A stretch of DNA of 52,339 nt from Phascolarctobacterium sp. Its GTDB lineage: Bacteria > Bacillota > Negativicutes > Acidaminococcales > Acidaminococcaceae. A model generated the notes under the pieces. It worked only from the letters and a program-made list of their open reading frames with translations. It did no database searches and was not told where the DNA came from. Below are positions 27,433 through 35,122 of this stretch, piece after piece. Positions within the stretch are counted from its first letter, which is position 1. Every line of letters begins with the position of its first letter. A program made the translations under genes and the position numbers. The DNA lies in assembly GCA_030523325.1 (NCBI GenBank), contig JAUNIS010000016.1, positions 1 to 52,339 on the forward strand, written 5' to 3'.

Positions 27433-29496
27433 TTAAATATTAAATATCATCCGGAAACGATCACCGAATTGCAAATTCAAAAGTTCTTCCGTTTGTTTTT
27501 GTTCTGGATCTTCGGCGAGCAGCTCCTGAGCCATAGTCCTTGCTTTCACGACGATTTCTGTATCTCTAATTATATCTGCAACTTTTAAATCGGGCAAGCC
27601 GTGTTGACGCAAACCGAATAGCTGCCCAGCCCCACGCAGCTTTAAATCTTCTTCCGCAAGATAGAAGCCATCCTCACTATCGTGCAGGACCTGAAGTCGA
27701 GCAAGACTTTCCGGTGCATCGCTGCCGGCTAAAAGCACACAGAAGGATTGCAAGTCGCCGCGACCTACACGCCCACGTAATTGGTGCAGCTGCGCGAGGC
27801 CAAAACGTTCTGCGTTTTCGATAATCATTAAGGTCGCATTAGGAACATTGACGCCAACCTCAATAACAGTTGTGCTCACGAGTACTTTTATTTCCCCACT
27901 TGCAAAGCTAGCCATGATGCTTTCTTTTTCTGCACTCTTTAAGCGTCCGTGCAAAAGCGCAGCTGGAATATTTTTTAAATAACTCGCCTTGAGTTCTTCG
28001 TAAACATTTTCTGCGCTGCGCGCTTCCATGTTATCGCTTTGTTCGATGAGAGGACAGACTATGTAAGCCTGACGACCTTGGTTAACCTGACGCACAAGTC
28101 CAGCATAAACATCCTTCCTGCGTTCTTCCGTATAACAAAGAGTTTGCACAGATTTTCTCCCAGGAGGACGCCCCTTCATCAAAGAAACGTCTAAATCTCC
28201 ATAAACAGTTAAAGCTAAGGTTCGAGGAATGGGTGTTGCCGTCATAATTAAATTGTCAGGAGTATTCTCCGACTTGTTCATAAGCTTAGCTCTTTGTTCA
28301 ACGCCAAAGCGATGTTGCTCGTCGGTTACGACTAAGGAAAGCTTTGCAAATTTTACATTGTCTTCTAAAAGAACATGCGTACCAATGACCACATCAATGA
28401 GCCCGAGCTCAAGATTTTCCAGGAATTCTCTTTTAGCTTTTGCTCGCATACCACCAACCAAAAGGCCGATACGTACACCAAAGGGCGCAAGATATTGCGT
28501 TAATGTTTCGTAATGCTGAGCTGCAAGAATTTCTGTTGGAGCCATAATACAGCTTTGGTAACCATTTTCCACTGCCTTCGCAAGAGCTAGCGCAGAAATA
28601 ACAGTCTTACCACTACCAACATCACCTTGTAAAATACGATGCATGGGTTTTACATCCTGCATATCTAAAGAAATCTCTTGCCATGCTTTCTTTTGCTGTG
28701 GTGTCAATGTAAAGGGCAAAGCCTGAATAATTTTTTTCAATAATTCCCCGTCTCTGCCGTGCTTGATACCACTTCTTGCATCCTGATGAAGACGACGATA
28801 ATATAAAAGTCCCCATTGCAACAAAAACAGTTCTTCAAAAATAAAACGCTTACGAGCTCTGCGTAAATTTTCCCAGCTCGAAGGAAAATGAATGTCCTTC
28901 AATGCACTCAATCTATCAGGCAAATTCATGTTCCGAACAATTTTTTCTGGCAAACTCTCGGGCAGTTCATGCTCTGCCATCTCAAGAGCTGTTTTCATCC
29001 ATTTACGCAAATTGTTTTGCGTGAGGGCGCCGCTCAAGGGATAAGTCGGTAAAATGCCTAGAGCAGTTGCGTCGCCATCTTCTGGCAATGGTTGGATGTT
29101 TGCATCCGTGATTGTGCAGGTAGTGCGACCAGGACGAACTTTACCAGTAATGAGCACGCTAGAACCAGGAAAAAGTTTTTTTGCCTTGTAACGAGAGGCA
29201 CCGAACATAAAGAGAGTTGCATAACCCGTTTCATCGCGCACGGTTACATTTGTATAGTTGCGGACCTTGGGGCTATAGGCTTCACGCACGGAATAAATCT
29301 CCGCCTTGAAGATTTGGCTCGAGCCATCGGTAACAAGGTCGCGAATCTTTTTTAGTTGCGAGTAATCTAAATAAGCTTCTTGGCGAGGAAAATATTCCAA
29401 GAGATCGCCAATGGTCCTAATATCCACAACTAGTAAATCCGCTGCTTTTTTCGGTCCCACGCCTTTTAGTTTTGTGACTGGTTCTTTCCACCACAT
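27433..29496 (-). CDS. recG: ATP-dependent DNA helicase RecG
   Basis: 687 residues from the ATG at 29496, which has a GGAAG site; the ATG at 29511 adds five residues but lacks one. An N-terminal wedge/OB domain with a helix-hairpin-like LKGVGPKKA start is followed by helicase lobes with Walker A GDVGSGKT, motif II DEQHRFGVEQR, motif III MTATPIPRT and motif VI QLRGRVGRG. RecG remodels stalled replication forks and branched recombination intermediates. It is divergent from rpmB. Confidence 0.96.
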   Translation of the reverse strand: MWWKEPVTKLKGVGPKKAADLLVVDIRTIGDLLEYFPRQEAYLDYSQLKKIRDLVTDGSSQIFKAEIYSVREAYSPKVRNYTNVTVRDETGYATLFMFGASRYKAKKLFPGSSVLITGKVRPGRTTCTITDANIQPLPEDGDATALGILPTYPLSGALTQNNLRKWMKTALEMAEHELPESLPEKIVRNMNLPDRLSALKDIHFPSSWENLRRARKRFIFEELFLLQWGLLYYRRLHQDARSGIKHGRDGELLKKIIQALPFTLTPQQKKAWQEISLDMQDVKPMHRILQGDVGSGKTVISALALAKAVENGYQSCIMAPTEILAAQHYETLTQYLAPFGVRIGLLVGGMRAKAKREFLENLELGLIDVVIGTHVLLEDNVKFAKLSLVVTDEQHRFGVEQRAKLMNKSENTPDNLIMTATPIPRTLALTVYGDLDVSLMKGRPPGRKSVQTLCYTEERRKDVYAGLVRQVNQGRQAYIVCPLIEQSDNMEARSAENVYEELKASYLKNIPAALLHGRLKSAEKESIMASFASGEIKVLVSTTVIEVGVNVPNATLMIIENAERFGLAQLHQLRGRVGRGDLQSFCVLLAGSDAPESLARLQVLHDSEDGFYLAEEDLKLRGAGQLFGLRQHGLPDLKVADIIRDTEIVVKARTMAQELLAEDPEQKQTEELLNLQFGDRFRMIFNI

Positions 29497-29516
29497 AAAT
29501 TTTACTTCCATTCTAA

Positions 29517-29522
29517 ATTATA
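29517..29522 (-). promoter_or_regulatory. recG -10 element
   Basis: Minus strand TATAAT with no good -35, only 20 bp before the chosen start codon, so the 5' leader would be about 14 nt. It partly faces the rpmB promoter on the other strand. Confidence 0.45.
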
Positions 29523-29523
29523 C

Positions 29524-29552
29524 TTGCTTTTATTTTTCTATTATGGTAAAAT
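29524..29552 (+). promoter_or_regulatory. rpmB promoter
   Basis: Plus strand: TTGCTT at 29524-29529, 17 bp, TAAAAT at 29547-29552 preceded by TGG (extended -10). Confidence 0.8.
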
Positions 29553-29610
29553 ACCCTTGTTAAATTCAAATACACGCAAATAGATTAAATATTTTCGAGG
29601 AGGTGGAAAT

Positions 29611-29799
29611 ATGGCACACATTTGCGAAATCTGCGGCAAAGGTACTCGTTCCGGTTGCAACGTATCCCACTCCAACCGTCACACCAAACGCGCTTGGCTC
29701 CCCAACATCCAATCTGTAAAAGCTGTTGTTGATGGCCAAACTAAACGCGTTAACGTTTGCACTCGTTGCATGCGTTCTGGTAATGTAGTACGCGCTTAA
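29611..29799 (+). CDS. rpmB: 50S ribosomal protein bL28, zinc-binding form
   Basis: 62 residues with CxxC pairs C5/C8 and C50/C53, making it the zinc-binding (C+) paralogue, and the KRAWLPN block typical of L28. GAGGAGG precedes the ATG. It is monocistronic between its own promoter and terminator, divergent from recG. Confidence 0.97.
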   Translation: MAHICEICGKGTRSGCNVSHSNRHTKRAWLPNIQSVKAVVDGQTKRVNVCTRCMRSGNVVRA

Positions 29800-29811
29800 T
29801 TTACACAAACG

Positions 29812-29840
29812 AACCAAGCATTAACTTGCTTGGTTTTTTT
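29812..29840 (+). terminator. rpmB terminator
   Basis: 9-bp stem (29812-29820 with 29827-29835), 6-nt loop, then a run of T. Confidence 0.92.
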
Positions 29841-29873
29841 GTTTGCCAAAAGCTTACTCGCATCCCGATTTAA

Positions 29874-29902
29874 ATAGAGCCTGCGACTATAAATCGCAGG
29901 CT
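29874..29902 (-). terminator. Terminator of the zinc-ribbon gene
   Basis: 9-bp stem (29878-29886 with 29894-29902) just past the stop at 29911; the minus-side tail is CTATTTAAAT, so it is of moderate strength. Confidence 0.7.
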
Positions 29903-29910
29903 TCAGTTTT

Positions 29911-30312
29911 TTATTTTACAGGGAAACCACATTCGGGACAAAAACGCACAAGGGAAGAAATTTTTGCGCTGCAGCTCGGACAAATAATAAAGGCACGAAA
30001 TTCTTTAAGCTTCTTTTCGAAATTCGCATAGAACTCTTCGACCTCGCCACTTTCAACCTTCCAACTGTAAATCTCCAGTCTTTCTTTTGTGGAATCCATA
30101 ATAACTTGCACGCTGCCTTCATCTAAAGGCTGAATGCATACTTGCATAACCTTTTTCTTGTTATGGAATTTGATGATGCAATTGCTTTCATCCATGGAAT
30201 CAATGATAACTCCCATCTCATTAATACTTAAGATGGCAATTTTCCAAGCAAGATCAATACTTAAATCATAAATACGATTGTCAAAGCAACCGCCTGCACC
30301 ATTTATTCTCAT
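29911..30312 (-). CDS. Uncharacterised protein with C-terminal zinc ribbon
   Basis: 133 residues from the ATG at 30312, after GGAGG; the longer ORF begins with a TTG inside that site. Not recognised. Residues 1-85 look like a mixed alpha/beta domain, 86-106 is a charged helix rich in Glu and Lys, and the end is a CxxC...CxxC ribbon with C111, C114, C125, C128. No signal peptide or membrane helix. Transcribed alone, convergent with rpmB. The helix-plus-ribbon layout is common in small nucleic-acid or scaffold proteins, but no function can be assigned. Confidence 0.75.
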   Translation of the reverse strand: MRINGAGGCFDNRIYDLSIDLAWKIAILSINEMGVIIDSMDESNCIIKFHNKKKVMQVCIQPLDEGSVQVIMDSTKERLEIYSWKVESGEVEEFYANFEKKLKEFRAFIICPSCSAKISSLVRFCPECGFPVK

Positions 30313-30366
30313 AATATCCTCCAAAAATCTATTGCGAAATAAAATTATTGCGTATTTGACATTATC

Positions 30367-30372
30367 ATTATA
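30367..30372 (-). promoter_or_regulatory. Promoter of the zinc-ribbon gene, extended -10
   Basis: Minus strand TGCTATAAT; no -35 recognised. Confidence 0.6.
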
Positions 30373-30416
30373 GCATATTTTTTAAGAGAATGTTTTATAT
30401 TTTATTTGCAAATTTC

Positions 30417-30445
30417 TTGACAGTGCCTTGTGTAAGTGTTAAATT
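30417..30445 (+). promoter_or_regulatory. Promoter of the exported small protein gene
   Basis: Plus strand: TTGACA at 30417-30422, 17 bp, TAAATT at 30440-30445, giving a leader of about 70 nt. Confidence 0.75.
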
Positions 30446-30521
30446 AATGGAGGTGTTTAAATTACATTAGCTTAGATGTGCATCCGCACTCAATTCATAT
30501 TTCATTAAAGGAGTGAATATT

Positions 30522-31049
30522 ATGAAAAAACTTTTATCATTAGCATGTGCTTTAGGCATGCTCGCAAGTGTAAGCGTTGTTTCTGCAGCTGATGTAGCTA
30601 CTGCTCCAACTCAAAGCACAAAAAAAGTCAGTGGAATTGCTTCCCCGACATACAAATCATCTGTAGCAACTGCAAAAACTGAAGTTCCAGAAGGCGCTAA
30701 AATTTTTGGTTTTGAAACCAATGGCAACATCGATACTCTTAATTTCCGCGACAACGATTCTTATATCGAATATACTGCTTCTGTAGATAACATTAGCAAT
30801 AAACTTTTATCTCTTGTTATTCACGGCTCTAATATTCCTGGCAGCACAACAATCAAATACGATGCTGACGGTATCAAAGAAGCTATCAAAAAAGCATATC
30901 CCGATGCTACTAATATTGAAGTTGTTTCCAAGAAAGATGGTAACAACACTTATTATGATGCAGCATTTGATATTGCCAAAGGTCATGTTACCGCTACTAT
31001 GAATCCTTTCACTGCTGCATTCGGCGAAAGAAAAATCACTTACAAATAA
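30522..31049 (+). CDS. Small exported protein, possibly PepSY-like fold
   Basis: 175 residues from the ATG at 30522, set by AAAGGAG; the longer ORF starts at a GTG inside that site. A clear Sec signal peptide (lysines at 2-3, hydrophobic 4-20, likely cut after VVSA at 22) is followed by a low-complexity Ala/Thr/Ser/Lys linker to about 55. The C-terminal 110 residues contain IKKAYPDATNIEVV and YYDAAFDI, a pattern reminiscent of PepSY-like domains that bind or inhibit partners outside the cytoplasm. That is inference from pattern only. No cysteine remains after the signal peptide, so it is soluble rather than a lipoprotein. Stands alone with its own promoter and terminator. Confidence 0.8.
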   Translation: MKKLLSLACALGMLASVSVVSAADVATAPTQSTKKVSGIASPTYKSSVATAKTEVPEGAKIFGFETNGNIDTLNFRDNDSYIEYTASVDNISNKLLSLVIHGSNIPGSTTIKYDADGIKEAIKKAYPDATNIEVVSKKDGNNTYYDAAFDIAKGHVTATMNPFTAAFGERKITYK

Positions 31050-31063
31050 TTTTAAGTAAAAAT

Positions 31064-31120
31064 TAAAGCGCTGACGCATAAAGTATTTTGTTTTGTGTGC
31101 CGGCGCTTTTTTATTTTTTT
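31064..31120 (+). terminator. Terminator of the exported protein gene
   Basis: Imperfect stem, AAAGCGC at 31064-31070 with GCGCTTT at 31103-31109, followed by a long T-rich tract. Confidence 0.8.
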
Positions 31121-31171
31121 TGGAAGCTGTATTTCGTTTTCACGCTTCTTGAAAAATTTCATAAATTTATC

Positions 31172-31280
31172 CCTAAAAAGTAAAAATGCGAGCTTCCTGC
31201 AAGCTCGCATTTTTACTTATGTAAGATTAATCTATTCAAGTTTGATAATTTCATATAATTAAACAATAAAAATAACTTAT
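31172..31280 (-). ncRNA. Candidate small RNA of about 110 nt
   Basis: A consensus-like minus-strand promoter (31287-31315) is followed after about 60 A/T-rich, mostly unstructured nucleotides by an 18-bp perfect hairpin (31178-31195 with 31201-31218) and ACTTTTT. No ORF with a ribosome site lies inside. Promoter, single-stranded body and strong terminator match the build of a trans-acting small RNA. The alternative is a fortuitous promoter reading into a bidirectional terminator. Confidence 0.5.
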
Positions 31281-31286
31281 AAGAAA

Positions 31287-31315
31287 ATTATACAATACAC
31301 GGAAAAGACAGTCAA
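31287..31315 (-). promoter_or_regulatory. Promoter of the candidate small RNA
   Basis: Minus strand: TTGACT at 31310-31315, exactly 17 bp, TATAAT at 31287-31292. The -35 lies in one arm of a 10-nt inverted repeat (31310-31319 with 31330-31339, one mismatch) that could be an operator. Confidence 0.7.
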
Positions 31316-31426
31316 CTTTATTTTTGCGAAAAGTTAACTATTTTCTTTCTTTTTGCATAGATTTTGTTTATCAATCCACGCCATAAATAACATTTTACTT
31401 ATAGAGTCTATGAAGCACGGATTTTC

Positions 31427-31455
31427 TTGCAAAATTCTTGCTTTTGGAGTATATT
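31427..31455 (+). promoter_or_regulatory. Promoter of the DMT transporter gene
   Basis: Plus strand: TTGCAA at 31427-31432, 17 bp, TATATT at 31450-31455. Transcription should begin close to 31462, right at the structured leader. The remainder of 31219-31426 is A/T-rich and shows only the small-RNA promoter. Confidence 0.7.
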
Positions 31456-31461
31456 AATTTT

Positions 31462-31520
31462 ACGGGTGGGTACCTACCGACAGTCAGGCTAATTTTTAAG
31501 CGTGGCTGTCTTTATTTATA
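31462..31520 (+). promoter_or_regulatory. Structured leader with terminator-like hairpin, candidate riboswitch
   Basis: Two stacked hairpins start at the predicted transcript 5' end: a short GC-rich one (about 31463-31479, loop around GGTACC), then 31479-31510 with an 8-bp GACAGTCA/TGGCTGTC stem extended by GCT/AGC, followed by TTTATTTAT. That second hairpin reads as a terminator ahead of a small multidrug-type transporter gene. Compact two-hairpin leaders of this sort occur in guanidine-class riboswitches (class IV especially), but I cannot confirm a class by eye. Confidence 0.55.
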
Positions 31521-31537
31521 TAGAAGGAGATCTTAGT

Positions 31538-31966
31538 ATGAATCTAACAATGTTTATTCCTGTAGGAATTATTGTCATCAGCAATGTTTTTTATCATATG
31601 TCCATGAAATCTACTCCAGCAAACATCAATACCTTTGCCTCATTAGTAATAACCTATCTAGTTGCCTCTGCCTCTAGCCTAGCTATGTATTTTCTTACTG
31701 CGAAAAACCCTAGTCTCATGAACGAATACGAGCACCTCACTTGGTCAAGCATTGTACTAGGCATTGCCATCATCGGTCTTGAGTTCGGCTTCATACTTAT
31801 GTATAAAATGGGTTGGGCGATTTCCGCCGGAGAAATCGTTGCAGCCTCCCTGCTCGCAATCGTACTCTTAATCGTCGGTTATTTTGTGTACAACGAACCC
31901 ATCACCTGGCAAAAAATTCTTGGCATTATCATTTGCTTATTCGGTTTATACTTGTTAAGCAAATAA
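31538..31966 (+). CDS. Small DMT/EamA-type membrane transporter
   Basis: 142 residues from the ATG at 31538 after AAGGAG; the frame is open upstream but runs through the leader. About four to five membrane helices; a single EamA-like unit with a conserved W-x-I-x-x-G-E-I turn (WAISAGEIVAAS) and the C-terminal NEPITWQKILGIIICLFGLYLL typical of this group. Half-size members work as dimers and export or import small metabolites or cationic compounds. The substrate is unknown; the structured leader suggests ligand-controlled expression. Confidence 0.82.
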   Translation: MNLTMFIPVGIIVISNVFYHMSMKSTPANINTFASLVITYLVASASSLAMYFLTAKNPSLMNEYEHLTWSSIVLGIAIIGLEFGFILMYKMGWAISAGEIVAASLLAIVLLIVGYFVYNEPITWQKILGIIICLFGLYLLSK

Positions 31967-31969
31967 AAA

Positions 31970-32030
31970 ACAAAAGACTCCTGAGCTTTATTTTGTCTCT
32001 TTAAAAGACAAAGCAAAGCGCAGGAGTTAA
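31970..32030. terminator. Bidirectional terminator between the DMT and chromate-type genes
   Basis: Long imperfect hairpin with outer arms ACTCCTG (31977-31983) and CAGGAGT (32021-32027); T-rich on both outgoing strands (ATTTTT on plus, CTTTTGTTTTTT on minus). It serves both convergent genes. Confidence 0.8.
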
Positions 32031-32033
32031 TTT

Positions 32034-32603
32034 TTAAACGAAGACGAATGTTCCTAAAAGCACACCCACAATACCAGAACCAAAAAGAACTTTAATTACA
32101 GAAACTTTTTTACGAATAGCCACGAGAGCCAAGGGTAGAATAATTACACCGATGTAGTCCAGGGTAGAAGAAAAATCTTTAGGAATAGCTTCTGTATTCC
32201 ACAAAGCCAAGGTAATAAAGCTAATGCCTGCAGAACAAATCAGCGCGACTACAGCCGGACGTAAACCATTTAAGACGCCGCGAACAGGGCCAATGTCACC
32301 GTATTTATAAACCAGCTTAACCAAAGCCAAGACGATAAGCACGGACGGAAAGACAAAACCAACTGTAGCACAGATTGCCCCAGGAACACCAGCAAGTTTA
32401 GTTCCGACAAATGTTGCTGCATTAATACCGATAGGTCCAGGAGTCATTTGTGAAATGGTAAAGATGTCAATGAACTGTTGCATGGTCAGCCAATGATGTG
32501 CCTCAATAACCTCTGCTTGAATGAGAGGCATAGACGCATAACCACCGCCTACACAAAAGGCCCCAACTTTTACAAAGCTCCAAAACAATTGCCAGTAAAT
32601 CAT
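32034..32603 (-). CDS. Short-chain chromate-type (CHR) transporter, second subunit
   Basis: 189 residues from the ATG at 32603, 10 nt after AAGGAGG. A single CHR domain: CVGGGYASMPLI at about 18-29, MTPGPIGINAATFVG at about 53-67 and five to six membrane helices. Short-chain CHR proteins are encoded in pairs and function as a heterodimer; they export chromate or related anions, though the native cargo in gut anaerobes is unclear. Its partner lies 15 bp upstream. Confidence 0.9.
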   Translation of the reverse strand: MIYWQLFWSFVKVGAFCVGGGYASMPLIQAEVIEAHHWLTMQQFIDIFTISQMTPGPIGINAATFVGTKLAGVPGAICATVGFVFPSVLIVLALVKLVYKYGDIGPVRGVLNGLRPAVVALICSAGISFITLALWNTEAIPKDFSSTLDYIGVIILPLALVAIRKKVSVIKVLFGSGIVGVLLGTFVFV

Positions 32604-32618
32604 TATGCACACACCTCC

Positions 32619-33194
32619 TTAAGAATATTTCTTGTCACGCAGGAGGAAGAAGCCGATAAAGGCATCAACCACAACAGCGTACATAAGATTAACCTTGAAG
32701 AAATAATTGGCAATAAAAGTGCCAACAATTATTAAAAGCGGCAGAACCAACTTTTTCTTCATTTCTTTTTTTAGAAGATCCAGAGCAACATTAATGATAA
32801 TTGCTGTCGCCCCGCATTGCATGCCTTTAAGAAGCAATTGAATGTAATGATTGGATGCAAATAAATCGTAGCAATACGCGATGGTTCCGAGAGTAATCAA
32901 AGGAGGTAAAATAGTTGCTGTTATAGCAGTCAAGGTTCCTTTGATTCCTGCAAAGCGATAACCTAGACCAATAGCTGCGTTTGTTGCTACAACGCCAGGG
33001 GCCGACTGAGCAATTGCGACTAAGTTCAACGCTTCCTTATCGTCAATCCAGTGGTATTCGTCGACAAATTTTGCTTTTAACAAAGGAATAATTACGTAAC
33101 CGCCACCAATCGTAAAAGCAGAAATTAAAAATGTATCTTTAAAAAGTTTCCACAACAAGTCCTTGTCTTCGACTTGTTTAATTTCTTGATCCAT
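32619..33194 (-). CDS. Short-chain chromate-type (CHR) transporter, first subunit
   Basis: 191 residues from the ATG at 33194 after GAGGTG; the GTG inside that site is rejected. A charged N-terminal stretch of about 15 residues, then one CHR domain with FTIGGGYVIIPLL (about 27-39) and SAPGVVATNAAIGLG (about 64-78). It is first in the two-gene operon and, by family precedent, adopts the opposite membrane orientation to its partner. Confidence 0.9.
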   Translation of the reverse strand: MDQEIKQVEDKDLLWKLFKDTFLISAFTIGGGYVIIPLLKAKFVDEYHWIDDKEALNLVAIAQSAPGVVATNAAIGLGYRFAGIKGTLTAITATILPPLITLGTIAYCYDLFASNHYIQLLLKGMQCGATAIIINVALDLLKKEMKKKLVLPLLIIVGTFIANYFFKVNLMYAVVVDAFIGFFLLRDKKYS

Positions 33195-33238
33195 CTTCAC
33201 ACCTCACAAAAAAATTGTCTGAAAAATAATACGGGATA

Positions 33239-33244
33239 ATTATA
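33239..33244 (-). promoter_or_regulatory. Promoter of the CHR pair, extended -10
   Basis: Minus strand TGTTATAAT with a weak TAGGCA about 17 bp upstream. Confidence 0.6.
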
Positions 33245-33263
33245 ACATACGTCTTCTATTTTG

Positions 33264-33298
33264 CCTACAAAAAAATGCTCCTGAAATCAGGAGCATTT
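33264..33298 (-). terminator. Acyl-CoA dehydrogenase operon terminator
   Basis: 12-bp stem (33273-33284 with 33287-33298), very short loop, followed on the minus strand by TTTTTTTG. Confidence 0.92.
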
Positions 33299-33341
33299 CA
33301 TTATAAACAAATTGTTTAGCAAAGCGCGTGTTATGAAAGTT

Positions 33342-34481
33342 TTAGTAAAGAATTTTATTTGCGATAACAAGGCGTTGGATTTGGTTAGTGCCTTCATAGA
33401 TTTGCATGATTTTAGCGTCTCGCATCATTTTTTCTACAGGATAATCTTTAGTATAACCATAACCGCCCATTACTTGAACAGCGTCGGTAGTAACTTGCAT
33501 TGCTACATCAGATGCATAGCATTTAGCCATAGCAGCTTCTTTAGCAAAAGGAATACCTTGATCACGCATCCAGCAACATTTTTGAACTAAAAGACGAGCG
33601 GTCTCAACTTTAATTGCCATGTCGGCGATCATAGATTGAACCATTTGGAAGGAAGCAATAGGTTGACCAAATTGACGACGTTCTTTCGCATATTTAACTG
33701 CACAATCAAGAGCTGCTTGAGCAATACCAACGGATACAGAACCAACAAAAGGACGAGCAGAATCGAGAGTATTCATAGCAATGCGGAAGCCTTCACCCTC
33801 GCGACCTACTCGATAGGATTCAGGAATTACTACATCTTGAAGAATTAACTCACAGGTATTGGAAGGACGGATACCCATCTTGTTTTCTTTTTTACCAACC
33901 TTAAAGCCAGGAGTTCCCTTTGGAACAATGAAAGCGGTAAGACCACGGATACCGCCGGTTTTACGAGTATTAGCAAATACTAAGAAAATCTCTGCTTGAC
34001 CAGCATTAGTAATAAACATTTTGCTGCCATTCAAAGTATAAGTGCCTGCTTCTTTATTATGCTCGGCACGTGTAGATACGGAGCCAGCATCAGAACCAGC
34101 ACCGGGTTCGGTCAAAGCGAAGGCAGCCATACCGCCATTATTTAATACGTCGCAATACATTTGTTTTTGTTCGTCGGTACCAGCGATTAAAACAGGCAGA
34201 GTTGCAAGTGAATTCGCTGCTAAAGATGTAGCTACACCAGCACAGCCTTTGCCTAATTCTTCATAAATAGCGGCAACAGCCAAGCTATCAAGACCAGGGC
34301 CACCCAATTCTTCGGGAACGATTACGTTTAAGAGACCCATTTCGTCAGCTTTTTCTACGAGACCGTCACGCATATGGTTTTCTGCGTCCATTTCTTGAGC
34401 ATAAGGTGCCACTTCTTTTTCAACAAATTCTCTCACCATCTCAATAAGTTCTTGAGTTTCTTCACTGATTGCAAATTCCAT
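33342..34481 (-). CDS. Short-chain acyl-CoA dehydrogenase
   Basis: 379 residues, normal length. FAD-binding AFALTEPGAGSDAGS (about 122-136), the GSKMFITNAG strand, and the end QIYEGTNQIQR carrying the expected catalytic base E363 place it with butyryl-CoA-type dehydrogenases. It oxidises short acyl-CoA or, in anaerobes, reduces crotonyl-CoA with an electron-transfer flavoprotein; no etfAB lies nearby. It overlaps the thioesterase gene by 20 bp. GGGAG precedes the ATG. Exact chain length is not readable. Confidence 0.93.
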   Translation of the reverse strand: MEFAISEETQELIEMVREFVEKEVAPYAQEMDAENHMRDGLVEKADEMGLLNVIVPEELGGPGLDSLAVAAIYEELGKGCAGVATSLAANSLATLPVLIAGTDEQKQMYCDVLNNGGMAAFALTEPGAGSDAGSVSTRAEHNKEAGTYTLNGSKMFITNAGQAEIFLVFANTRKTGGIRGLTAFIVPKGTPGFKVGKKENKMGIRPSNTCELILQDVVIPESYRVGREGEGFRIAMNTLDSARPFVGSVSVGIAQAALDCAVKYAKERRQFGQPIASFQMVQSMIADMAIKVETARLLVQKCCWMRDQGIPFAKEAAMAKCYASDVAMQVTTDAVQVMGGYGYTKDYPVEKMMRDAKIMQIYEGTNQIQRLVIANKILY

Positions 34482-34962
34482 TTTTCTTCTCCCATTCCTT
34501 TTTTGTTGTAATTACATTATCTTCTGACCAAACAGCTGGTATTTCCTGGAATCTTTCCAATACGAACATAACATTAGTAACCGTACCAGCTAACTTATCA
34601 TCATTATCGTACAAACAAGAGTCCATTGTTATTGTGGTTCTTCCATGGTGCGTAATTTGGCTACGCACATAAATACGTCCAGGTTTTGTTATTGGACGTA
34701 TGAAATTCATTGCCGTAGAAAGTGTCGCTACCTTGGCTCCAACACTTGCACCAGTAACACCAAGGACTGCGTCAGCCAATGCAATAAGGACACCTCCGTG
34801 ACAAACTCCACGATGATTAAAGTGTTTTAAAGGATCTATTTCTAGACTAACGACCGCACTGCCATTGTGAATTTCGTCAATGCTAATACCAAAGCCTTCC
34901 ATAAAATAGTTTCCCTTATACATTTCCCAAATATATTCAGGAACATTCTTTACTTGTTCCAT
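34462..34962 (-). CDS. Hotdog-fold thioesterase (PaaI type)
   Basis: 166 residues. The hotdog core has HRGVCHGGVLIALADAVLG (about 48-66), matching the PaaI/YbgC-type active-site helix with its HGG and Asp, and MNFIRPITKPG strands. Such enzymes hydrolyse acyl- or aryl-CoA esters. Translational overlap with the acyl-CoA dehydrogenase gene suggests the two act on the same CoA esters, for instance releasing CoA from dead-end products. A GAGGGG site precedes the ATG. Confidence 0.88.
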   Translation of the reverse strand: MEQVKNVPEYIWEMYKGNYFMEGFGISIDEIHNGSAVVSLEIDPLKHFNHRGVCHGGVLIALADAVLGVTGASVGAKVATLSTAMNFIRPITKPGRIYVRSQITHHGRTTITMDSCLYDNDDKLAGTVTNVMFVLERFQEIPAVWSEDNVITTKKEWEKKNGICNQ

Positions 34963-35020
34963 TGTAAAATTCCCCTCTATTCATTCGGGAGCAAACACTC
35001 CTCACATTTTAATCTAAAAT

Positions 35021-35049
35021 ATTTTATCATAAAAAGAAGTTTTACTCAA
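35021..35049 (-). promoter_or_regulatory. Promoter of the thioesterase/dehydrogenase pair
   Basis: Minus strand: TTGAGT at 35044-35049, 17 bp, TAAAAT at 35021-35026 with an extended TG. Confidence 0.75.
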
Positions 35050-35069
35050 CTATTTAAATAAATTTTCCT

Positions 35070-35105
35070 AAAGAAAAAGGCTCGAAAACTCACGTTTTCG
35101 AGCCT
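35070..35105 (-). terminator. Glutamine synthetase terminator
   Basis: 11-bp stem (35078-35088 with 35095-35105), 6-nt loop, then TTTTTCTTT on the minus strand. Confidence 0.92.
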
Positions 35106-35122
35106 AGTAAAAGCAGAATTTA

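Noticed and set aside
31217..31250. 13-codon ORF inside the candidate small RNA
   Set aside because: No ribosome binding site and no sign of selection; treated as chance.
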